Positions 49,716 to 61,000 of a stretch of 64,000 nt of DNA are shown one piece after another. The position numbers were made by a program, and so were the translations under genes. The notes below the pieces were generated by a model. The model was not told the origin of the DNA, made no database searches, and was given only the letters and a program-made list of their open reading frames with translations. Source of the DNA: Sipunculus nudus. Taxonomy: Eukaryota; Annelida; Sipuncula; Golfingiida; Sipunculidae. Every line of letters begins with the position of its first letter. Position 1 is the first letter of the stretch. Location: positions 19,691,456 through 19,755,455 of the forward strand of contig CM049318.1 in the NCBI GenBank assembly GCA_026874595.1, written 5' to 3'.

Positions 49716-51673
49716 GTATTGTATGTGCGACATAGATCAAATATATATCAATTAAGTATAAGGTTTTCAAAAAATAAGGTATATGTAACTTCTAAACCAT
49801 TTAGGTATAAATATTTAATAGCAACCTCATAAATCTAACAAAAGTAGACAATTCTATTTATTTATATATTTTATTTGAAATATATAAATATTATTCTCTG
49901 AAAAGTGGGGGGGGGGGAAGATTACATTGACCATCCCCCCCTTGCCATAAAGTGTGTGTGTGGGGGGGATATACCCCCATCCCCCATCCCCCCCCCCCTA
50001 TATTGACGCCCCTGTTTACGTCATAAGGATAACATCGGGAAGCCACGAGATGGGTCCAGAAAATGAGATAAGATAAAGCATTCTAAAAATTTCTCGATTA
50101 TCTGGGAATCGGGTTACTTTGGAATAACATAGGGTAGAATCGGGTTTACAGCAGGATAACATTGGGACACAAGGATAAAGCTGTAGATTTAGCTAGACAC
50201 AGGTTCACATCAGTGGTACCCTTATCTTTGCCGATATCATCATATGCTTCCCGATATCTCCCGAAGATACCCGATATATCCCAATATCTCGGATGGTTCC
50301 CCGATGTTGATGGGATTATTTCACCTGGTGTCTCAAGTGTCACCAGGGTAACGATGGATGACATCGGTTCTCATAGGATTAACGTCGGAAAGACATCAGG
50401 GGTTAACAACGGGTAACATAGGGAAGCGTCTGTGTAACCTCGGGCATATGTTAACAAGTCTTAAAGCTTCCATGTCATAGGTCTTCTGTCGTGTTACATT
50501 GGTTCAACGCTGTCGCTTTCATAGCATCCACTTGGTGCATGGTGTCGGCTTCTTAATAGCTTCTGTCTGTTTAATGCTTTTGATTTACTGTGTATAATTA
50601 TATGTACACCTCCCAAACAAAAAGACAATATTAAAAGATGTATAGGCCCAGTGGTACTTTAATCGCCAACAGCAAAATTTTATAGTGAATACTACGCATT
50701 TTTCACATTTATTTAAAAGTCCTGCCTTTTTACAATACTTTAATTTATTTTGCATGACTTCGATCTGTCCAGGTTGTCCGACACAAAATGGCGGAACTGA
50801 AGACGCTGATCTGCGCTAGTCGAGCCTTTTACAACAACTGTCTGTGGGCGCATCATAACGGCCGCCTGACCAATGAAATGTCCGCCATGGCTAAATACTG
50901 GTCAGTAGAAATGTGGTACTCAATATAGTTATGAAATATCCCAAGCCCTTTATGTAATGGTTTTAATCGGTTTCTGTGAATTTCATTGCCTCTACATGAG
51001 AATGATCAATGTGGTTATGAAAGAGAGTTTATGTAAAGCCTTCACGAGATTGATATATTCAAGATAAAGGTTAGTATACCGGTAATACTAGTTTATCAAA
51101 TCATCTAGGCTGATACCTTCGAAAATGCTAGTGATATGATATACGGATCATATTTACACAAATATCACCTGCGCGTTCGAAAGCTCTATTTTTTAAAATA
51201 CCCTCACCGCCATACCCCTGTTCTGCAGACATAAGTACATTTTACCGGTGGCAAAACTCAGGTTGAAGTTATCAACTGACAGAAAGTACGTAAAATGTGC
51301 TGCCATTCCTGAAATGGTACAACGAAAAGTTTCGTTCATTCTCCTTGAAAATTGCAGGAATTCTTGTTATGCATGGAGTCAAAAATTTCAGAATAAAATT
51401 TTCATGGAAAACTAGGCATGGGGATTCAATTGAGCAATATTCTTATAGTGGTCTTAACATTTATACATGTATGTATACATTTAAATATCTGACAGGCTGA
51501 CAGACAGAGATGATTACGTGGCTTCCACTTGTCTTTCGCTATTTGACCAAGAGGGGACGCTGCGAGACAACCCGATTGCCAAAGCCATGCTTGACGCCCG
51601 GATCCAGTCTATCTGGGCGGGAAGCAACGAAATCATGAAGAACATTGTGGCGAGGCAGATTGTGATGGGATGA
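41947..51673 (+). CDS. Long-chain acyl-CoA dehydrogenase-like protein, copy 1 (9 exons, 439 aa)
   Basis: Exons: 41947-42032, 42811-42987, 44630-44660, 45222-45328, 46320-46484, 47269-47500, 48072-48287, 50773-50900, 51496-51673. The total is 1320 nt, giving 439 aa. Residues 1-28 are Arg/Leu-rich without acids, a mitochondrial presequence, so the matrix is expected. The remainder matches the ACAD fold and is closest to ACADL by motif: [17 protein letters not shown] (flavin contact, about residue 180-190), [30 protein letters not shown] and AGSNEIM near the end. ACADs oxidise acyl-CoA to enoyl-CoA using FAD and pass electrons to ETF. Glu314 (HMEWIFEKTRE) aligns with the LCAD catalytic glutamate. 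Two motifs are missing: the RxxFG after that helix reads GYLGGM, and the GGWGY before the C terminus reads DQEGTL (398-403). Activity or substrate may therefore be altered. Intron 3 starts with GC, not GT. Confidence 0.88.
42595..42632 (+). repeat. (TA)n microsatellite preceded by CTAT-rich DNA
   Basis: TA array in intron 1 of ACAD-like copy 1, preceded by about 110 bp of CTAT-like repeats. Confidence 0.85.
43784..44426. mobile_element. Non-autonomous TIR element with TA duplication
   Basis: It begins CAGTGAAACATCGTTGTGTCG at 43786 and ends CGACACAACGGGGTTTCACTG at 44424, flanked by TA on both sides. GTGTCGA motifs recur inside. The pattern fits pogo/mariner-derived MITEs. It lies in intron 2 of ACAD-like copy 1 and has no transposase. 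Confidence 0.82.
44661..44666 (+). promoter_or_regulatory. Non-canonical GC splice donor (GAG|GCGAGT)
   Basis: The third exon of ACAD-like copy 1 ends at GAG followed by GCGAGT. The same junction in copy 2 reads GAG|GTGAGT. Reading frame and exon length (31 nt) agree only if the junction is here, so this is a GC-AG intron or a sequencing or population variant. Confidence 0.7.
44790..45085 (+). repeat. Interspersed repeat, second copy of the 9.4 kb family
   Basis: It shares CATAACTCACGCAATCATG, GAACGGAATCTCATGAAAT, TTTTGGTGTGGATCCG and ATATGGGCCGAATACATG with 9395-9725 in the same order. It lies in intron 3 of ACAD-like copy 1. Confidence 0.7.
46791..47223. mobile_element. Fold-back element with ~90-bp inverted arms
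   Basis: The left arm (46791-46880) and right arm (about 47133-47223) are inverted copies. ATCATGAATTGTGAACA on the left matches TGTTCACAATTCATGAT on the right, and GACCGTGCTTCAAG matches the reverse of CTGGAGCACGGTT. The centre is about 250 bp and non-coding. It lies in intron 5 of ACAD-like copy 1. Confidence 0.75.
48620..49664 (-). mobile_element. Tigger/pogo transposon copy 2, truncated
   Basis: The right terminal repeat CAGGCGGACCCCG starts at 48620 after TA. The other end is lost at about 49664, where a (TA)n array begins. It is closely similar to copy 1 at 228-1269 over the shared part but retains more transposase. Confidence 0.82.
48987..49664 (-). pseudogene. Tigger/pogo transposase fragment (end of DDE domain and tail)
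   Basis: Reading the - strand from 49660, the translation gives VRLVYLPPNTTSKLQPLDAG, the conserved segment of the Tigger/CENP-B DDE superfamily, then VIQAFKCYYRKIQ, then WNEVSEQTVANCFKHTGIL, and after a one-base frame change at about 49300-49320 the tail that ends TLDRYFSAK. The N-terminal DNA-binding region and the first catalytic aspartates are absent. It is an inactive fragment; such transposases act in the nucleus on TA targets. Confidence 0.82.
49665..49708 (+). repeat. (TA)n microsatellite
   Basis: TA array bordering the truncated end of Tigger copy 2. Confidence 0.85.
50023..50450. repeat. Degenerate short repeats (GATAACATNGGG phrases)
   Basis: GGATAACATCGGGA, GAATAACATAGGG, GGATAACATTGGGA and GGTAACATAGGGA recur irregularly, with a local run of GATATCTCCCGA-like phrases. 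No gene. Confidence 0.4.
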
Positions 51674-52650
51674 TCCCAACCAAGCTCCCCCCCCCCCCCC
51701 CCCCGAAAAAAAATAGGACGGTCCATTTATTATTGTAATAATCTAAGTTTAACCAGTTGTAGAGAACAATATGTAATATTTACTAATAATCTGTAAAAAT
51801 TAAGCCATCATTGCTATTTAAAATATGATTTTTGGCTCTTGTGACGAACTGTAAATTTTAAAATGTATTACAGGATATAGGAAATGGGTGAGCACTCATA
51901 TTTATATATACATATTATTTATATTTCATTTTATGTGTACTATTAATACGCATGGTTTAATTAACAATCAACCTTTTATTATTTTTTGTTTTTATTGCAA
52001 AAAAAAGTCATGAAATCCAACTCCCGTTGTTTAAATATAAAATTTTAAGTAACGCATATCAGCGACTAGTATGAAGAATTTCAACAGCTGATGCCGTGGT
52101 ATACTGATAATTTTATACTGATACTTTTTTTCACACAGAACGGTATGTATGTATACCTTTTTACGTACGACATATATTTTGGTTAACTAAGCGTATTACT
52201 ACGTAGTAGTGGGTGTGTATGGAGCCCCGAGCTGACCACGGAAGTAAACACTGTGAAGTGGTTGGCTATTGTAAGTTTTTTTTTTCGTCATGGGTTGATA
52301 AATAATATAATAAAACATGATAAAAGGTTTTCTTGTTGCTGTGTCCTCTGTTGTTCAAAGAACGAGGCAAACTAATTTTTTTTATTAACATTCATAATAT
52401 TTTACCGCTAATGATGTGACCCTGGCTTGTTACAGTTCTGTCCGGAGGCTGTGTCAATAAGGGATGGCTTTTGATCCATAGCCCGCGGGTACCCTCTAAG
52501 GATTCTGTGCGGGGCGGGTTGCATCTTGAAATGTGCGGGGCGGGCCAAATTAATGTCTGTGCGGAGCTGGTCGGGCTGCGGGTTGATAATCTGGCAGTTC
52601 AGTAAACATGAATATAAAACTGTAAATTAAAAAAAAATCATTTAAAGACA

Positions 52651-52656
<6 letters not shown>

Positions 52657-52744
<88 letters not shown>
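52657..52744 (+). repeat. Long (TA)n microsatellite
   Basis: About 44 uninterrupted TA units, the longest array in the window. Confidence 0.9.
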
Positions 52745-52749
<5 letters not shown>

Positions 52750-53081
52750 GAGTTCCTTTCCGTTGTAAAGTGCTCTATAGCCTACAGACTAAACCAGAGC
52801 GGTATAACACTGAAGAAAAACAACACTGTGAATTCACAACAGTCTGTTTCACCGGATGCGACCCGATCATCATGTGAATGTGGTTAGAATGAAGCTAACG
52901 GCGTGGTTTGAAAAGCCGAGATTTACGAGATAACGAGATTATGCTTTATGCGTATCGGGCGGACGTGTGAAAGACTGACACTGACATAACAGGGCAAAGG
53001 GGTTTGTTGTTTTTTTAACGTCTAATTTAATACAAAGATATTTTACCATGATGCCCAATCAGCATAGTATGCTGATTTATA

Positions 53082-53142
<61 letters not shown>

Positions 53143-54346
53143 TTCTGATGGTGCAAAAATAGTCAGATGAAAAGATAATGTGTCCTCTTAAGCCTTACAC
53201 TGACTGGCATTTGTAACAAACAATTTGCAAATGTTTCTTTTTTTTAAATATAAAGTAAATTAGTTATAAAAAGCAGATGATGCATCATTAATTTGTGGGA
53301 GCTGGTCATAACTTTGTACCAGGTTACCTGGCCTGATGTTGTATATAGACTGTAATCCCTGTACTTGTGTCAGGTCTCAAATTTTACATAATATGGCTGG
53401 GAGTGAAGCAAGGCCATGATTACCTTGTATCTTGTAATAGATACTGCGTGGCTACAGTTGGCTCTTTGGGTAATTCAATTTACTTAGAACTGCACAAAGC
53501 CTAAGGTGGACGCCTTATCTGATAGAAACTCTATATGTTGTCTTATTGTAACTGACATTGACCACCGGCTGGTCAAATTGCTGTTTGAACACTGCATAAT
53601 GTGGTGATGACTGCAATAAGAAATAATATTCTGGTCATATCCATCTCAATGAACATCCTGAACCTAAAGCCACATCAGTCATATTTCCTCTTCGCTCCCT
53701 TGACCGTCTCATTAGTCTCAATTTCAGCTAATTACCAGACTGGACTTTGTTCTTTACTTTTCTTTTTTTTTTAATAAATTTAAGTGGAAACAGTTACAAG
53801 AAGAAAAAAAGGGCTGTTTATTTCCCCTGTAAAGTATGAAAACATATTTACGGTATGTTAAATAACTATGTATATATTAAATCCATGTAAGCAATCAAAC
53901 ATGTCTTTTAAAATATTTTATGATCTACGGTTTAAATCTTTGCTAAAAAATGTATTAAAATTAATTTTTTATTTCAATCATCAAACATTTCAGATATCAG
54001 TAATAAGCATGGATGATATTTGTGATGTAATAACAAATATTGATAATTAAACCTTTTGATCATAAACTTAGAATTCTATTATTATTTTACAGAATGGAAT
54101 GCGGGATTGAAACCTGAAACATGCAGACCGGGGCGGGCCGGGTGTGGGCTGAAAGAAAAATTGGTGGGGGGGGGGGGGGGGGGGGGGTGCGGCCTGAAAG
54201 AATCATAGTAACTGCGGGGCGGGGCGGGATGGATTTTTTTTTATTGCGGGGCGGGCTGCGGGGTCTGGGTTCAACTTTTCGGTCTACCCAGGGCCCTTGT
54301 GAGTAGAGCAAGCAACAAATCAGACCATACACCCTCCAGCTATATA

Positions 54347-54451
54347 CGGTGAAGCCTCTGTCACATGGACACTCTTGGGACTGGTCCAAACTACCCAATA
54401 TATACAGGTGCCCACTTTATTTAGGTGTCAACCAGGAGAGGTTCCACTCTG
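54347..54451. mobile_element. Small MITE-like TIR element
   Basis: It begins near CGGTGAAGCCTCTGTCACA and ends GAGAGGTTCCACTCTG, roughly inverted, with TA at both borders. Tc1/mariner-derived MITEs look like this. About 105 bp. Confidence 0.45.
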
Positions 54452-55063
54452 TAATATAATTATAGAATGAATAAAAATACGGTCTTCAAAAAGACTGTTT
54501 CTTCTTTCATGATTCTACTACTTGTTTGGAATGTCTCGCGCATGCGCAAGATCGGACCGCTGGGAACGCAGTCTTGTTATTGTAAACAGACACACGGGGA
54601 CTGTGTTTACTAAAAACCAGAACCATATCAAAGTATAAAACAAGTGATTTGGAGATAGCAGATCCTTGTACGGAGATAAAACATATATATTATTGCAAAT
54701 GTTTATGTACCTTAAAAATGTTTTACCATCAATGCCTCATTTGCTATACTGATGAAAGTTAACATTATTTTCTATATTGCGGGGAGCCGACTCTCACACA
54801 CATATAGTACATGCACACACGCATCGTCCGAGAAATAATACTTTGAGACATGTTCCTGTATATTGGTAGCCTGTGCTGCTTAATGGGATCTTATTGATAA
54901 TAACTTAGAACTTTATCACCAACCTCAGCGGTCAGTCGGACAGACGGTATCTGACCAGAGTCCAAGCGGTCGAGCAGCCTCTATAAACACGCTGACCTGT
55001 GTATATCTGTTACACACTGTGTGGTGCGACCACTTGGAGACGTAACCTCGTGTGTGGACAATA

Positions 55064-58000
55064 ATGAAGGCTTTGCGGAGTGTGTTCCGTTGTCGCGCCT
55101 TGACTGGTTATTCAAGGACATTGAGGTTTGTTTCACAATGTCCGATTCTCCGAGTTATAAAGTTCTTGTTATGATCTGTTTTACAACATGTTAGGAAACG
55201 ATGCTACACACAAACAATTGGCGCACGCATATGTATGTATGTATTTATGTATGTATGTACTTGTATATTTTTATATAATAATTTTATATATATATATACA
55301 TTAATAAACACATAAATAAACGTATAAAAAAATAAATATATATGTATATGCATTTTACATATGCAATATATACAATACCTAGTGGTGGGATTCGGTTCCA
55401 TTTTCATAATCGATCGTCGGTTTGAGCAAACCGATTGATGATCGATTATTAATCGGTTCAGACAAATATATACAATTATCAAAGAAATATGCAGTTATCT
55501 GTGAAAGTGTACCTGCGTTTCCCCGGCAGGTATTCTCACCTCGCGAACGAGTGTAACGATCCTTCCACGTATAAAGACACAATCAGACTTATTTTAAGGA
55601 TCAAATTAAACGATCGGCAACTTCGGGTAACATTATCGGGTTTCATAATGGGAATTAAGAGCATCTAAGAATGTTAGGCCCAGCACATGAAGGCAGACTT
55701 TACTGGCCCAGGTGCGCTTTGGGCAGATCATACAAAAAAAAGGTGCAGACTAGTCCAAAGAGAAATCCAAATACTCGACCGGTCAGGTTAGCCCCCACAA
55801 AGAATTTTCTAAGGACGGCCTAAACAGCGGCACCTTGCTTGGGTTGAATAGATTATTTCTAAGAGAATCTCGAAAATTGGCAATGACCTGGAGCATTTAT
55901 GGAGTATTTTAACGCCAGCCGGCCCATATTTTGCAATGTACATCTCGTTAGAAAACTCTCCGCTAATTCTGCAGCTCCCTGCGAGTTCACAGATAATAAG
56001 TTTAATAAGTCCTCCATTCTCGCATCTACCGTGTCATACTCAGTCACATACGTAAGTTATTTGGGAACACAGACTCATTATATGAAGCGAGGGGAATGGA
56101 AAAATAAAAAAAAAATGGAAGAATAATTTTTGCCTATAACATAAAAGACATTTGACATATGAAATCGATAGTTGCCTTTGATAATCGAGCGCTTGAAAGT
56201 GGCAGCAAACCAACTGACTTTGGATAAAACTCGATGATCGGCCCACCACTAACAATACCCATAAAATACCTTTAGGATCATGAGTAATGGCAGTGAACCT
56301 ACACTATATACATTCAATACATATATATATATATACATGTGTGTGTATTAATATATTTGTTTATAAATATTTATTTATCCAATATATGTATTATTGGTAT
56401 TCACATTTATCATATACAATACATGTCTAAAGTAACTAGAAAACAGATGCACTATAAAACAACAGAGGTTCATACAGACATCTTTATATCGTGATCATTG
56501 AAAATAATCGAATATAAAGACAACAGAAAGTAACATCACCGATATGTCATCTACTTTCCTGAACAAAGAAAATTCCACAGTCCTAGTGTGAAAGCCGATG
56601 CCACACAAACCGTGCGTCCAGAAATAGCCCAGGCCGCAAACCTCCTTGATGTCGGAACTCAGCGAATCTGGACGGAGGAACACGATGAGTTCCGAAGACT
56701 GGCCCGGAAGTTTTACACAGAAGAGGTCGCGCCCAACAGGGACAAGTTAGTGTTTTTTTACTCTCAAATATTTGTAACATCTGCTGTGGACTAGACTCTT
56801 TCAGCTTTTTGCTCTACGTTAGTTTCTTGTTTGATTTGGTATGTGTTTTGTCCTTTAGCTAAATCTTTCATTTCTTACACAAGTGGCTGCTTCCTGTTAT
56901 TCAATAGATGCAGATACCGTGGTTGGGTGCTGGGGTGGGTGCTTTAACGACATAAGAAAATCAGAAATTGTAAAATATAAGTTTAATAATAAAAAAAGCC
57001 GAATTTCGCACCATGATGCATTTAAAATTAGAAAAGGACTCAGAGAGCGCAAACCTCCGCCAAGGCAGCCTATTACCCCATATGGCATTGTCAGAAAGGG
57101 CAGCAGTTTTACCTTTTAAAATTCTTGGATTCAGATAGTATTCCGGATCAGCCCAAAATCAATTATTAATCAATTATTCTTTGTGTCATTGCCGAGCTAT
57201 CCTGAAAATTTAATCAAAACCCCCCGAAATATTTTTGAGTAATGTTGCTATTAGACGAGCCAACGCCGGCAAAAACATAACCTCCGTTAAGTCAGTCTCA
57301 AATCCTGTATCCGCCCCTCTTAACTACCCCAAAACAGGTCCTAATGCATGCATGTCATACCAGGTATGGCACATTAGTAAAATGTTTAAAATATTAACTC
57401 CCTCAGTTTTCAGCTAAGCACACGAGGTAAATTATTCTACGCCACATCCTGACTTTTTCACGCCGCATGAAGACTTACAAAAACTCGGTATAAAATGCGG
57501 CTTACCCTTTTTATTGATTAAGTCTAGTTCCTTACGTTAACTGGTTGGGATAATCGACTTGTCCTCACACGGCTTACCTAAATGTACGCGACATAACTCA
57601 GAAACATCAAAGATTAACTGAAATTTCAGTCTTTTATTTATGTTCACCTTACATGTAATCATATATGATCTCCTGATTTACACAATTCTTTGTTCTTTTA
57701 CTGCACTCTGTCCGTTTTGAATTGACTGTTGTAATACAAATAACAGATCTTACATCAGTTGTGATGAAAAGGCGTTAACACTTTTACTTTTTACTTGAGC
57801 TGTAAGTCCTTTCTTTTTCCTTTTGGAAATGCATCCGAAATTGATCGAGTGATTAGCAATTTTATAAAAATTGTGTCTCAATTCATTAAACAAATACAGA
57901 AAAAATTCGCCTAACGACCACCTACCTTTAGCGACCACCTAAAATAACGACCACTTTTCATGGCCCCAATTCTTATTTGTTCTTTATATCATACCTCTTT

Positions 58001-61000
58001 ATCAAGGTCCCATTGATGAACATAATTTCACTCTTGAATATGACACCCAATTTATTCATGCAAAAATTTTCTTTTTTTATTTAACAGATGGGAGGCAGCG
58101 GGTCAGATAGACAGAGAGGTGAGTGACCCATATACGACCATTATTAATATGACCGGTATACTTTGATCGTTTCTCCCTCTTAGTAAAGATACAAGTTGTA
58201 TTTATGGCTGACTGTACCGAAACAAAGTATTAAAAAGAGCCAGCACAATCTTGCATGGAAAATGGAGATGTGAACAGTTGCATGATTGTTTTTTACATAA
58301 AACCTCAGGGCAGGATGAGAGGGGTCCTTCATCTACGCACTGGTAAACACGTGTGCTAGGAGTGTTATAGTCTGTTCCACCAGGGGGCGCACATCGGCTT
58401 TTGGCAATGATGTGGACATGCTGGTATTTGTTACAATGACAGAAAATCATGTGCGTTCAGGCAACAGAGAATGAAAAATCTTTTTAGCGTCTTTTAGCTG
58501 ACGATGTATTTTTTTCATATTGACGGTACCAAAAGCTACCATGTCTGTCAAAAGTGTCCTTGGCCCTGTCACTTCAGTCAGTATGTCGTGACAGGAACAG
58601 ACTGTTTTTTTTAGATATTATTTCACTCAAATTATTTGCACTTTATGGTGGCATTTTTTCTTGAAAATAATTACCGGAGTATATGGTTAATTTACTTACA
58701 AGTAATTTTCAAAATGCCGTCAAAAACCAATGGGGGAGGTTTGGTGGGACAGACTTAAAAAGACTCTCGTACGGCGAAGGAAGAAAACAGCATCCCATCT
58801 GTTCCTGAACATATTAAGCATGCTGATGATAAAGGTGGCCGAAAAGTCGGAGACTGTTAGAAAGCGTATGATAATAAAAATCACGTTTTTAAGATAACCA
58901 TTTTGGTGGTTGCTTCGTTAACTCTGGTTAAATATCCTCGCTTATTTGTGCTCTTATCCTTTATAAAATATATACTTGTAACGCCGCTTCAGATATTTCT
59001 GAGAGCCGGAGAACTTGGGCTGCTGGGTCTTGCCATTCCTGCAGAGCTCGGAGGTCAAGGGCGAGATATACTGTATTCTGCCATCTTGTGGGAAGAACAG
59101 TAAGTAATGTTACTGTTAAATATCCTTTTCCAAGAGATTATCCTTCTTCAAGATTACCCTCCTTCAGCCGAACTGTAACTCATAGCTGCTAGGATTTTCT
59201 TGTGAACTTAGTAACTTTTGAAGCACTGTATTATTTTCCTCAAATTATTACACAGACTGTTTCTACCAAGTTCCGAATTGTTCACGAAATGGTACACTAG
59301 AACTTTTTCTTACAGGTCCAATAAGCCGAAATGTAATTTTTTATGAAGGTCATAACTGTTGAAGAACTGACTACTGATTCCTCCAATGTGATACACAAAT
59401 GACTTGAACCTAGATTTTGGGTTAGCTCAGAAGAGTTAGAATACTGATGACCTTGGCCTTTAGGTCAGATCTGCATAAATATACGATTTCTGTTAACACC
59501 AATTCTTCTGAGGTAGAAAACATTTCCTCCTCCCATTTTGAAAAGCGAGACATATATCTGCTTTTGTAAATGTAAATTAAGCCAATCAAGTAACAATTGT
59601 AATGGATACAATATTATACTGGTTAAGGTGGATGGCCAACTGCTCGGCCCCTGTGATGCCCCTGCAAAGTGACATGATCATGCCGTATTTGGTTCATTAC
59701 GGTACCAAAGACCAGCAACGGAAGTACTTACCGCGCATGACGGAAGGATCAATAATTGGCGCCATTGCTATGACAGAACCCCATGCTGGAAGGTCAGTGA
59801 ATGTAGCGCCATGTATCATTCTTTACTGTAATCTTCCAACAAGAATTAAACATTCCTGTGCATTTACTTTTTAACACGGACTGTATAAATTAACATTCTT
59901 TATATCTTTCACTATATAGCATTTGGTTACATGTAGTGAAATGGATACATTGGGCATCCATTCATACTTAGCATTTTGACTTTCTCTTCATGCCATGTAT
60001 CTTGTAATGTTTGTATATTCTTGGAAACTGTCGTTGACAAAAGCTCGTTTTGTATTTTGAATATGAAAAACCGACTTTAAATTAAACCCATTAATAAGTA
60101 ATATCAATTGTGATCATGCCCATGACTTTGAGTTCCCTTTTCAACCATTCACGGCTGCCATGTATTAGTCATATACACCCTTTCCGTCAGGCACACCTGC
60201 ACATGCGTTTTTTTTATGAAACATGAACAGAACTAATGAGGATAACAGGAAACTGTTCCTTTTTTAAAAACATTACAGGTTTCCCACGTAATGTGGGTAA
60301 GACCTACTTGATAAAAAGTCACCTGATGTGAGTTCCTTAAAACATATCGAGTAGTCCATTATTTACGGTGGCTGATTTAGGACACAAAAACAACAATTTC
60401 GATATCGAGATCACCAGATAATATCTCGAGATCTCGACATATAATTTTGAAAAAAAAAAAATTTAGGACACAGAAAAAAAATCGAGATCTCGAGATAAAT
60501 TTTTTTAGATAAAAAAAATATTTAAGTCTCCATTGGCATTTGGCGAACCATTCGATGATTTATTGACGTAAGTTAAAGGGGCCCATTCATATATCTGACG
60601 TCTGTCAAATAAACATAATCCCTTGAACCAAGCCAACGGGGTACATGTTGTCCCTTTTGTATATATCCACATGTTTAAACCATGCCGGGGGGGGGGGGGG
60701 GCAAATTTTGCCCCCGGTCCTAATCAAAATAGGTTGACTTAAATTCATCTGGGCTATAGATATTCAGTGGCGGATCCAGAGGGGGACTTTGGGGGCTGTC
60801 GAGATTTCGACATGTTATGACATAAAAAAAATCCGTGTCTTAAATCAGCCATCGTACATATTAATGCTGGAACCCTTTTTTCTATAACACCCTTTATACC
60901 AAAACAGATGTTTCACTTGTTCAGGTGTGTATGCAGGCTGATGAAGCAGTATATTTTGAATGTTATGAAAGCTCCTCATACAATTGGTTTGGTGAAAATT

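Larger units (their letters stand above)
48474..50022. mobile_element. hAT-type element with perfect 8-bp target duplication, host to a Tigger copy
   Basis: The element ends are CAGTGGCGTCAA (48482) and TTGACGCCCCTG (50014). TTTACGTC lies immediately outside both ends (48474-48481 and 50015-50022). An 8-bp duplication and CAGNGGCG ends are hallmarks of hAT. The element itself is short and non-coding once the inserted Tigger copy is removed. It is in intron 7 of ACAD-like copy 1. Confidence 0.85.
51674..55063. other. Intergenic DNA between the ACAD-like copies
   Basis: No gene is supported. It contains a poly-C run just after the stop (about 51688-51704), long (TA)n arrays (52657-52744 and about 53092-53139), GC-rich patches at 52490-52590 and 54115-54270, and a poly-G run at about 54165-54187. 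Confidence 0.5.

Noticed and set aside
55204-55482. 92-aa Ile/Tyr-rich frame
   Set aside because: A translation of TATG/ATAT simple repeats.
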